From the NCBI GenBank assembly GCA_013152695.1, contig JAADFV010000090.1, forward strand, positions 1 to 7,672: 7,672 nt of DNA. The letters run 5' to 3'. This DNA comes from Chloroflexota bacterium. GTDB taxonomy: Bacteria > Chloroflexota > Anaerolineae > J102. Every line of letters begins with the position of its first letter. Positions within the stretch are counted from its first letter, which is position 1. The translations under genes and the position numbers were made by a program. Shown here piece by piece: positions 1 through 5,160 of this stretch. The notes beneath the pieces were generated by a model, which did not search any database, was not told where the DNA came from, and saw nothing but the letters and a program-made list of their open reading frames with translations.

Positions 1-31
1 TCATTCACGCCGACTAAATTACGACAGCATC
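1..31. repeat. End of a MITE-like element running off the left edge
   Basis: Read on the minus strand from 31 to 1, this matches the end of the 111-bp element at 7544-7654. The two share GA at the tip, CTGT at tip positions 5-8, and the 13-base run AATTTAGTCGGCG; by eye 23 of 31 positions agree with 7544-7574. The orientation places the tip at 31 and the body outside the window to the left. Only one end is visible, so element length and target duplication cannot be judged. Confidence 0.6.
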
Positions 32-44
32 CGAGCACCTTCAT
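1..44 (-). CDS. Possible 5' end of a small gene, truncated by the window edge
   Basis: An ATG at 44-42 follows a clear Shine-Dalgarno GGAGG (complement of 49-53) by 4 bases and overlaps the stop of the upstream small frame as ATGA. Fourteen codons are visible (MKVLGCCRNLVGVN) before the window ends. From position 31 onward the frame lies inside what looks like the inverted repeat of a MITE-like element, so a real gene here would have been hit just after its start, or the frame may be fortuitous. I recognise no family. Confidence 0.22.
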   Translation of the reverse strand, partial: MKVLGCCRNLVGVN

Positions 45-184
45 TTTTCCTCCAACCCCGCCATTACCTGAGACCTAAACATCCGCCACAATAGCCCATT
101 GAACGCGCCGATTCCGACGTATATGCCAAGGACGCCACGCTCGCCGTGCGCGTCCTTATTGTTTTTTGTCGCCTGGTCAGGCAT
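41..184 (-). CDS. Possible 47-residue single-pass membrane protein
   Basis: The frame starts at ATG 184-182, preceded by GGAG (complement of 189-192) at 4 bases, and ends with TGA at 43-41. That stop overlaps the next ATG by four bases, a pattern typical of translational coupling. The protein has a charged N-terminus (about residues 1-16), one hydrophobic stretch of about 20 residues (GVLGIYVGIGAFNGLLWRMF), then a charged tail ending GLEEK, so a single membrane helix is plausible. The frame could be extended to a TTG at 223, but the ATG has the better ribosome site. Against it, a terminator-like hairpin for the opposite strand lies inside the frame and no family is recognisable. It may instead be the tail of a decayed larger gene. 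Confidence 0.33.
   Translation of the reverse strand: MPDQATKNNKDAHGERGVLGIYVGIGAFNGLLWRMFRSQVMAGLEEK
128..167 (+). terminator. Rho-independent terminator-like hairpin, plus strand
   Basis: An 8-bp stem (AAGGACGC 128-135 with GCGTCCTT 150-157) continues into a 4-bp inner stem (CACG 136-139 with CGTG 145-148). There is a one-base bulge at 149 and a five-base loop at 140-144. ATTG and then six T follow on the plus strand. This is a strong intrinsic terminator shape for rightward transcription. No convincing plus-strand gene ends just before it; the last 25 codons of a frame closing at 76-78 are possible but unsupported. It sits inside the minus-strand small frame at 41-184, so one of the two calls may be wrong. 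Confidence 0.5.
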
Positions 185-304
185 CCATCTCCTACCTGAC
201 CATTGACAACTGACAATTAGCAATTGAAGGCCTGCCTCTGGCCGTGCGCACCCTGGGCGACGCCCTCTTCACCCCTCTCCCCGCCACATCGGCATCTACC
301 CGTC
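185..304. other. Non-coding stretch of uncertain origin
   Basis: Positions 201-226 are AT-rich with repeated TGACAA and CAATT words of the kind seen in intergenic repeats. Positions 228-304 are GC-rich and resemble coding sequence on the plus strand in pieces: LPLAVRTLGDALF in one frame, then PRHIGIYPSYQACLRLAHR in another, running on to about 340. The change of frame between them suggests a decayed gene fragment, but I do not recognise a family. No start, ribosome site or promoter supports an intact gene. Confidence 0.25.
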
Positions 305-505
305 CTACCAAGCCTGCCTGCGTCTGGCGCATCGGGCCGCCAGCGGTTCGGGCACCGGCTCACCACGGGCTTCCAGATCGGCCACTACCTGCGCCACCAC
401 CTCGCGGATGCCTTGAAGCACCCCCTCGGGCGTCTCCGCCAGAAAGCTCAGGCTGGGAAACTCAGCACACTGGCCCACATATTCTTCATGGCGGCAATAA
501 TGTCC
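305..505 (-). pseudogene. Decayed HicB-family antitoxin fragment
   Basis: The minus-strand frame between a TGA at 508-506 and a TAG at 307-305 encodes EYVGQCAEFPSLSFLAETP (from 484), then a helix region ending VVADLEARGEPVPEPLAAR. This follows the HicB pattern E-Y-V-(x)2-C-x-E-(F/L)-P-(S/G), a short turn (DTPEEAL-like), an amphipathic helix, then GEPIPEP. HicB proteins neutralise the HicA mRNA-cleaving toxin and often carry a C-terminal DNA-binding domain. Here the usual N-terminal strand is absent, no ATG lies in frame, and after LAAR the sequence runs into an unrelated tail (CARRRQAW) and a stop, so the DNA-binding part is gone. No hicA is visible beside it. The family match is by eye from remembered consensus, but the motif run is long and ordered. 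Confidence 0.62.
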
Positions 506-530
506 TCAACCTTTGCCAAATCAATATGAT

Positions 531-551
531 ACCACTATTGACACCACTATT
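531..551. repeat. Two 9-bp direct repeats with 12-bp period
   Basis: ACCACTATT occurs at 531-539 and again at 543-551. The pair lies just upstream of the hicB-like fragment on its own strand and just outside the inverted-repeat element at 564-851. It could be a leftover operator or a chance duplication; nothing further supports a role. Confidence 0.4.
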
Positions 552-654
552 CTGATTACTGGTCTAAGTACAAACACAGAAGTTTGGTTGGATAAGAAAA
601 CACAATGTGTCACCCTGAGCGGGTCGAATGTACAACTGACATGGCCAGGAAACG

Positions 655-700
655 CTAGTGAAGGGTCTCGCGGTAGATAAATCGCTAGATTCTTCACTAG
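655..700. repeat. Imperfect hairpin inside a CACCCTGAGC-type repeat
   Basis: CTAGTGAAG (655-663) pairs with CTTCACTAG (692-700). The stem continues through two G-T wobbles, TCT with AGA, one mismatch, and GCG with CGC, closing a 10-base loop. Outside it lie TGTCACCCTGAGC (608-620) and, inverted, GTTCAGAATGACA (773-785). These pieces resemble a dispersed bacterial repeat whose usual form reads CACCCTGAGC...TGAAGGGTCTC...GATTCTTCACT...CAGAATGAC without long gaps. Here extra sequence separates the outer and inner arms on both sides. Confidence 0.5.
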
Positions 701-799
701 AATTGGCACCACGATGGGGCCTTTTCGTGTTGATATTCGCATCCCTTTGATGTTTGTTGACCTTAAAAAGCCGTTCAGAATGACAGTTTTTGGGAGTAT

Positions 800-832
800 T
801 TGTGAGGAAATAACGTCAATTATCCCTCACAA
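800..832. repeat. Hairpin just downstream of the methyltransferase gene
   Basis: TTGTGAGG (800-807) pairs with CCTCACAA (825-832), with a further ATAA/TTAT inner stem. On the minus strand it begins 25 bases after the rlmI stop and could slow or end transcription of that operon. No T-run follows it on either strand, so it is not a standard intrinsic terminator; it may simply be internal structure of the element at 564-851. Confidence 0.4.
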
Positions 833-857
833 CTTACGTGTTTGTACTTAGGGATCG

Positions 858-2057
858 TTATAAAACAGGAGGGGCGGTGGCCAATACAAATTTGAGATAG
901 CGTCCTTCGGGGAAGGAGGCGAGAACAGGGTGGTCGAGCGGTTGGCCGGCTTCGTGAATGATACGGCAGCGTCGTTTGGCGGCGCCGGCAGCTTCTGCCA
1001 GGAGAGCCTTGAAGATGCTGGGGCTGATCTGGCTGGTGCAGCTACTGCTGGCGAGAATCCCGTCGGGATGCAGACAACGGAAAGCGAGAGTATTGAGCCG
1101 GCGGTAGGCTTGAAGGGCGGCAGCAGCTTGTGCTTTGGAGCGAGCAAAGCTGGGCGGGTCTACGATGATCAGATCAAAACGACGTCCCTCCTGATAGAAA
1201 CGCTCCAGGGTGGTGAAACAGTCTGCTACCAGAAATTCATGAGCCTCGGCATCGAAACCATTGAGCCGGAAGTTCCGGCGGGCGCTGGCCATGGCCGGTC
1301 GGGCACTATCGACCGAGACGGTATGTGTCGCCCCTCCCTGCATCGCATAGATGCTAAAACCGCCGGTGTAGCTAAATAAATTGAGGACATGCCGCCCTGC
1401 GCTCCACCGGGCCACGGTAGCGCGATTGTCGCGTTGATCTAAAAAGAAGCCGGTTTTCTGTCCCTGGAGCAGGTCTACCTCAAAGTTCAGTCCATTTTCG
1501 TTGATGATGAGGGGGCGGCTGGGAGCAGTGCCATGCCAGAGTTCGAATTCACCGGGTGTGTTGTGGCGGAGAATGATTCCCGTTAGCGAGGTTGTGGCCT
1601 TCATGGCGGCAACAAGCCAATGCCGCAGGCTTTGGACACTGGCGGCATATAGCCGTACTACCGCCCACTGTTTGTCACTTTTTTTCTCACCATACAAGTC
1701 GACGACAACACCGGGTAGGCCATCGGCCGCACCATAAAGCCAGCGAAAGGCGCTTGTGGCGGTGTCTGTACGTAAAGGCGCACGTAGCTGCCAGGCTTCC
1801 TGGACACGCGCCTGTACCCAACTCTGGTTGGGACGTTGTTTACTGCTGAAAATGCGAATAGCAATGGGACTGGTATCATCCCATAAGCCGAAGAATTGGC
1901 GATTGCCACATTGTACCCGTACCCAACTGCCGGTACTCAACCCAGGCGTCACCCTTTCGATTGCCTCGCGATAGACCCAGGGGTGGCCTTGCGCCAGGGT
2001 ATCGCGCAGGCGTGCAGACACCCGTACAAAGGGGAGTTTTGCGACAGTTTTCGCCAT
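858..2057 (-). CDS. rlmI: RlmI-type 23S rRNA (cytosine-C5) methyltransferase
   Basis: This 399-residue protein belongs to the RlmI family, S-adenosylmethionine-dependent cytosolic enzymes; in E. coli RlmI methylates C1962 of 23S rRNA. An N-terminal PUA-type RNA-binding region (about 9-85, with GHPWVY at 24-29) precedes the catalytic domain. Visible motifs are GFFLDQRDNR (203-212), motif I VLNLFSYTGGFS (224-235), the likely ribose-binding Asp250, motif IV DPPSF (300-304), and SSSC with Cys340 at the position of the family's SCS cysteine. The C-terminal DHPVLASFPEGRYLK (375-389) closely follows the E. coli RlmI ending. Length matches the family (about 396). I chose the ATG at 2057 because AAGGA lies just ahead of it; a TTG at 2072 would overlap dinG and has no ribosome site. 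It starts 5 bp after the dinG stop and is presumably co-transcribed. The exact target base in this organism is inferred. Confidence 0.93.
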   Translation of the reverse strand: MAKTVAKLPFVRVSARLRDTLAQGHPWVYREAIERVTPGLSTGSWVRVQCGNRQFFGLWDDTSPIAIRIFSSKQRPNQSWVQARVQEAWQLRAPLRTDTATSAFRWLYGAADGLPGVVVDLYGEKKSDKQWAVVRLYAASVQSLRHWLVAAMKATTSLTGIILRHNTPGEFELWHGTAPSRPLIINENGLNFEVDLLQGQKTGFFLDQRDNRATVARWSAGRHVLNLFSYTGGFSIYAMQGGATHTVSVDSARPAMASARRNFRLNGFDAEAHEFLVADCFTTLERFYQEGRRFDLIIVDPPSFARSKAQAAAALQAYRRLNTLAFRCLHPDGILASSSCTSQISPSIFKALLAEAAGAAKRRCRIIHEAGQPLDHPVLASFPEGRYLKFVLATAPPVL

Positions 2058-2062
2058 AGTCC

Positions 2063-4951
2063 TTAGCCCCAACTATCGGGAGGCGGAGGTTCGGGCATGT
2101 AATTCTCGTAGCCGTTGAAGGTGTCCTGAAGTTCCTGTGGTCTCTCGCCTTGCAACCAGCGCTGGGCCGCTCCGGGGAGGTTGGCCAGGGGCGCGCGCTG
2201 GATGGTGCAGTCGGGCAGGGATTCCAGGAATAGGCTGCCGTAGCGTTTGCTGATCAGGCGTTTATCGAGAATGACGCAAATGCCGCGATCGTTTTGCGAG
2301 CGGATGAGGCGACCGAAACCCTGGCGCAGGTTGAGGATGGCCTCGGGTACCTGGTAATGGAAAAAGGGGGAGTCGAAGGTCTCGGAGCGGGCGGAGACGA
2401 TGGGATCGGTGGGCACAGAGAAGGGGAGTTTGACGATGACGAGGGCGCTAAGTGCTTCGCCCTGCACGTCGACACCTTCCCAAAAGCTGCGCGTACCCAT
2501 GAGCACAGCCCGTTCGGACTGGCGAAAATCAGCGAGGATCTGCTGGCGAGAACCGCCCGTACCCTGCACCAGCAAGTTGAATTGGTGTTCCTCCAACAAG
2601 GGCCGTAAGGCTTCGGCTGTGCGCTGTAATTGTGCGTAGGAGGTGAAAAGGGCCAAAAGGCGCCCTTGCGTGGCGAGACTAAGCGCCAAAATGGCCTCTT
2701 CCACTTTGCTCTGGAAGGTTTTCTGGTTGGGTTCAGGCATATCACTGGGGATGTAGACAAGGGCTGCAGCGCGGTAGTTGAAAGGACTATCGAGTGCTTG
2801 CTCTTTGGCGTCTGCGGCACCTAGCCGGTCGCGCAGGTAGTCGAAGCTGTTGGCCGTGCGCAGAGTGGCCGAGGTGAGAATGACGGTGTCTTTAGGCATG
2901 AAAATATGTTGTTCGATCAGGCGACCGACATGAAGAGGAGCACTGTTGAGGGAAAGTGCTCCTGTACGGTTGGAGCGCCGTACCCAGTAGATGGTGTTGG
3001 GCTGAGGATCGAAGGCAATACCAGCACAGAGTGTTTGCACTTCGAGAAGATCGCGGCGGAGGGCCTGAAGATCGGCGCTGAGGTCTTCTACATCTTGAGT
3101 GAGGTAGTTACTGAAGTCGGCAAGGGCGTCGTTGAGCCGCTCGATGTTTTCGTTAAAGGATTTGAGTTCGAGTAAGAGATTATCCCCCAAAAGTTCTACA
3201 TTCACCCAGGCAGGCTGCACACGTTCTTTGGAGGTAATGCGTAAGCGCAGGTCATAGTCGGTGTTATCGTATTGGCGTCCCATGTGTTGGGCAAGAAAGC
3301 GATCGATGGCATCGAAAAAGTCAAACATGCGCATGTCGAGCATGGGGATTCTTTCCGCCAGGACGCGGGTGATGCTAACGAAATCCTCGGCTTTGTCGGT
3401 CGGGCATTTCGAGTTGCGTACAGCCGTGGCGGCCTCGGCAAGGAGGCCGGTGGTCTGTTGTTCACTACTCGAGGGCGCGAGCTCGCGCAAACGCATGACA
3501 AAACTGGCATGGTCGATGGTGACGGTGAGAGCCTGAGTGGTAGCCTTTTCAAGATGGTGCGCCTCATCGATGATGAGATGCTGGTAGGGAGGGATGACAC
3601 GGTTCTCAGTGGCAATGTCGGCGAGGAGGAGGGCGTGATTGATGATGATGAGATGGGCCGATTCGGCGCGACTACGCGCCAGGTAGAAGAAGTCGGGTTG
3701 GTCTGTGTTTTCGACACAGCGTGCAGGCGAACAGGTGTTGCTGTCGGAACAAACACGCTGCCATACAGCTCGTTCCTGGGCGTTGGTGAGGGTGATTTCA
3801 CTCTGATCGCCGGTTTCGGTATGGGGAAGCCAGGCGAGAATACGGGCAAGGACGCTGATTTCGACAGGAGAGAGGTCGGGGCGCTGGAGCATGTGCCGGA
3901 GACGTCGTGGACAAAGATAATTGTTGCGCCCTTTGAGCACGGCTACTTTGAAGTCAAAGGGGAGGGTGTGGCGCAGATCGGGCAGGTCTTTATGAAAAAG
4001 CTGTTCCTGAAGATTGATGGTGTTACTCGACACTACCACCCGTTGTTGGTTTTGCACGGCCCAGGCCAGGGCGGGGATGAGGTAGGCTACCGATTTGCCG
4101 GTGCCTGTCCCCGCTTCGATCATGACGTGATCGCTGTGATTGAATGCCTCTGCGACTGAGCGTAACATTTCCACCTGTGTCGGGCGATATTCATAGGCCG
4201 AGATGATTTGCGAGAAGCGCCCACCTGGCTCCAGAAGCGCTGCAAGCTCATCCACATCCAGGGGCTGAGGATGGTCTACCGGCTCGAGAACTTCCTGGCG
4301 TTCGAAGAGGGGGCCAAAATCTTTACGTTTCTCAGTTTTGGCGCGCTGGCTCCAATGACGGGCGGCAGCAGCTTCTGCGTCGGCGAAAACTGCCTGCAAG
4401 GGCCAGTCTGAATGGGCGGCAATGCGGTTGATACTTTGTAAAGCGGGCAGTGGCATGGCCTCGGCCCGCTGACGTAGGGCCTCGAAGACGTACATAGTCG
4501 CTTCGGCATCGGCAAAGGCGCGATGGGCATCGACCAAATCAATGCCCAAATGTTCGGCGACACGCCCCAGTTTGTAGCTGGGTAAACCCCACAATAAAAT
4601 CACAGCCAATTCCCAGGTGTCGATCAAAGGGTTCAAGCGATAGAGGTTGTGACTGCGTAAAAAGGCCGCATCAAAGGCAATGTTGTGCCCGACAAGGGGA
4701 TGATCGCCGATGAAACGGCGAAAGGCAGAGGCAACACTGGAGAGATAAGGTGCAGCTTCAGCCTCGGCCTGCGAGATGCCCGTGAGCTGCTGAATAAAAC
4801 GTGAAACAGGGCGATTGGGGTTCACGACCTGAGAAAAGGTTTCCAAGATTTCGCCATCGCGAAAGCGTACGGCACCAAGTTCGAGAATGGTATCTTTTTC
4901 AGGATCAAGCCCTGTTGTTTCAAGGTCGACGGCTACGTAAATACGGCCCAT
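2063..4951 (-). CDS. dinG: DinG-family helicase with N-terminal DEDDh exonuclease
   Basis: This 962-residue cytosolic protein fuses a DnaQ-like 3'-5' exonuclease to a superfamily 2, XPD/DinG-type helicase. The exonuclease (about 1-165) keeps all five DEDDh residues: Asp9 and Glu11 (VDLETTGLD), Asp94 (GHNIAFD), His143 and Asp148. The helicase follows: Q motif near Gln259, Walker A EAGTGTGKS (279-287), DEAH 462-465, TSATL about 693-697, motif V GTRSFWEGVD (819-828) and motif VI QGFGRLIR (877-884). Four cysteines (347, 401, 407, 412) lie between Walker A and DEAH, where XPD and E. coli DinG bind a 4Fe-4S cluster. A role in unwinding or trimming repair and replication intermediates is expected from the family. 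I start at ATG 4951 because VAVDLETTGLD begins right after it and a start at 5032 would lie upstream of the likely promoter. No good Shine-Dalgarno precedes this ATG, so the start is less certain than the function. Confidence 0.94.
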   Translation of the reverse strand: MGRIYVAVDLETTGLDPEKDTILELGAVRFRDGEILETFSQVVNPNRPVSRFIQQLTGISQAEAEAAPYLSSVASAFRRFIGDHPLVGHNIAFDAAFLRSHNLYRLNPLIDTWELAVILLWGLPSYKLGRVAEHLGIDLVDAHRAFADAEATMYVFEALRQRAEAMPLPALQSINRIAAHSDWPLQAVFADAEAAAARHWSQRAKTEKRKDFGPLFERQEVLEPVDHPQPLDVDELAALLEPGGRFSQIISAYEYRPTQVEMLRSVAEAFNHSDHVMIEAGTGTGKSVAYLIPALAWAVQNQQRVVVSSNTINLQEQLFHKDLPDLRHTLPFDFKVAVLKGRNNYLCPRRLRHMLQRPDLSPVEISVLARILAWLPHTETGDQSEITLTNAQERAVWQRVCSDSNTCSPARCVENTDQPDFFYLARSRAESAHLIIINHALLLADIATENRVIPPYQHLIIDEAHHLEKATTQALTVTIDHASFVMRLRELAPSSSEQQTTGLLAEAATAVRNSKCPTDKAEDFVSITRVLAERIPMLDMRMFDFFDAIDRFLAQHMGRQYDNTDYDLRLRITSKERVQPAWVNVELLGDNLLLELKSFNENIERLNDALADFSNYLTQDVEDLSADLQALRRDLLEVQTLCAGIAFDPQPNTIYWVRRSNRTGALSLNSAPLHVGRLIEQHIFMPKDTVILTSATLRTANSFDYLRDRLGAADAKEQALDSPFNYRAAALVYIPSDMPEPNQKTFQSKVEEAILALSLATQGRLLALFTSYAQLQRTAEALRPLLEEHQFNLLVQGTGGSRQQILADFRQSERAVLMGTRSFWEGVDVQGEALSALVIVKLPFSVPTDPIVSARSETFDSPFFHYQVPEAILNLRQGFGRLIRSQNDRGICVILDKRLISKRYGSLFLESLPDCTIQRAPLANLPGAAQRWLQGERPQELQDTFNGYENYMPEPPPPDSWG

Positions 4952-4998
4952 GATGATGTAAGTTGAGGGGGAGTGAAGAGAAAAAGGGAATAACTGAG

Positions 4999-5007
4999 AG
5001 TATAGCA
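4999..5007 (-). promoter_or_regulatory. Extended -10 promoter for dinG-rlmI
   Basis: Minus-strand TGCTATACT is a good extended -10 element (TGn plus a TATAAT-like hexamer, TATACT at 5004-4999). No recognisable -35 lies 17-18 bp upstream, as is usual for extended -10 promoters. Transcription would begin near 4992, giving a leader of about 40 bases before ATG 4951. Confidence 0.5.
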
Positions 5008-5021
5008 CAAACGATCGTGTG
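5008..5021. promoter_or_regulatory. Imperfect palindrome next to the dinG -10, LexA-like
   Basis: CAAACGATCGTGTG is symmetric at 12 of 14 positions around a perfect ACGATCGT core. It sits 4-17 bases upstream of the dinG -10 hexamer, where a bound repressor would block polymerase. It matches 7 of the 10 fixed positions of the Gram-positive LexA consensus CGAAC-N4-GTTCG. DinG is a known LexA target in E. coli, so SOS control is plausible, but the match is weak and this is inference. Confidence 0.3.
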
Positions 5022-5085
5022 GACGGAATCACTGTTGCCAGAATTACCCATTAGTCGTGGTTTGCTATTCCCCTTTCTGCAAAGC

Positions 5086-5115
5086 TTGACCTTCTGGCGA
5101 AGACAGGCATAATAT
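5086..5115 (+). promoter_or_regulatory. Sigma-70-type promoter for the lipoprotein operon
   Basis: TTGACC at 5086-5091 (-35, five of six) and TAATAT at 5110-5115 (-10, five of six) are separated by 18 bp. Transcription would start near 5122, about 39 bases before the lipoprotein ATG. Confidence 0.7.
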
Positions 5116-5147
5116 GTTTATCCTTCTCTCTGTTGCATTCAATTTCT

Positions 5148-5152
5148 GGGAG
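5148..5152 (+). promoter_or_regulatory. Ribosome binding site of the lipoprotein gene
   Basis: GGGAG lies 8 bases before ATG 5161 and fixes that start. Confidence 0.7.
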
Positions 5153-5160
5153 TCCGCTTC

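Larger units (their letters stand above)
564..851. mobile_element. 288-bp MITE-like element with terminal inverted repeats
   Basis: CTAAGTACAAACAC at 564-577 is repeated exactly in inverted orientation at 838-851. Beyond two mismatched bases the similarity continues for another AAGTT on both sides. No credible reading frame or transposase lies inside, so if mobile it is non-autonomous. Both ends carry TA next to the outermost C; if TA were the target duplication this would suit the IS630/Tc1-mariner type, but symmetry of the repeat makes that ambiguous. No longer flanking duplication is visible. The right end stops 6 bp short of the rlmI stop codon. Two hairpins lie inside, at 655-700 and 800-832. 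Confidence 0.6.

Noticed and set aside
224..555. Two plus-strand open frames of about 100 codons
   Set aside because: They are Pro/His/Arg-rich, lack ribosome sites, and run antisense to the hicB-like fragment whose frame shows real family motifs.
538..566. TTGACA at 538-543 as a -35 of a rightward promoter
   Set aside because: No acceptable -10 hexamer occurs at 16-19 bp spacing and no gene follows on that strand.
2058..2072. TTG start for the methyltransferase at 2072
   Set aside because: It has no Shine-Dalgarno and would overlap dinG; the ATG at 2057 has AAGGA just upstream and already includes the whole PUA region.
3272..4159. A 295-codon open frame on the plus strand inside dinG
   Set aside because: It is antisense to a strongly supported helicase region with intact motifs, has no ribosome site, and its protein shows no recognisable domain.
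4952..5032. N-terminal extension of DinG to an upstream ATG at 5032
   Set aside because: The extra residues show no exonuclease homology, and the extended -10 promoter lies downstream of that codon, so it would not be transcribed from it.
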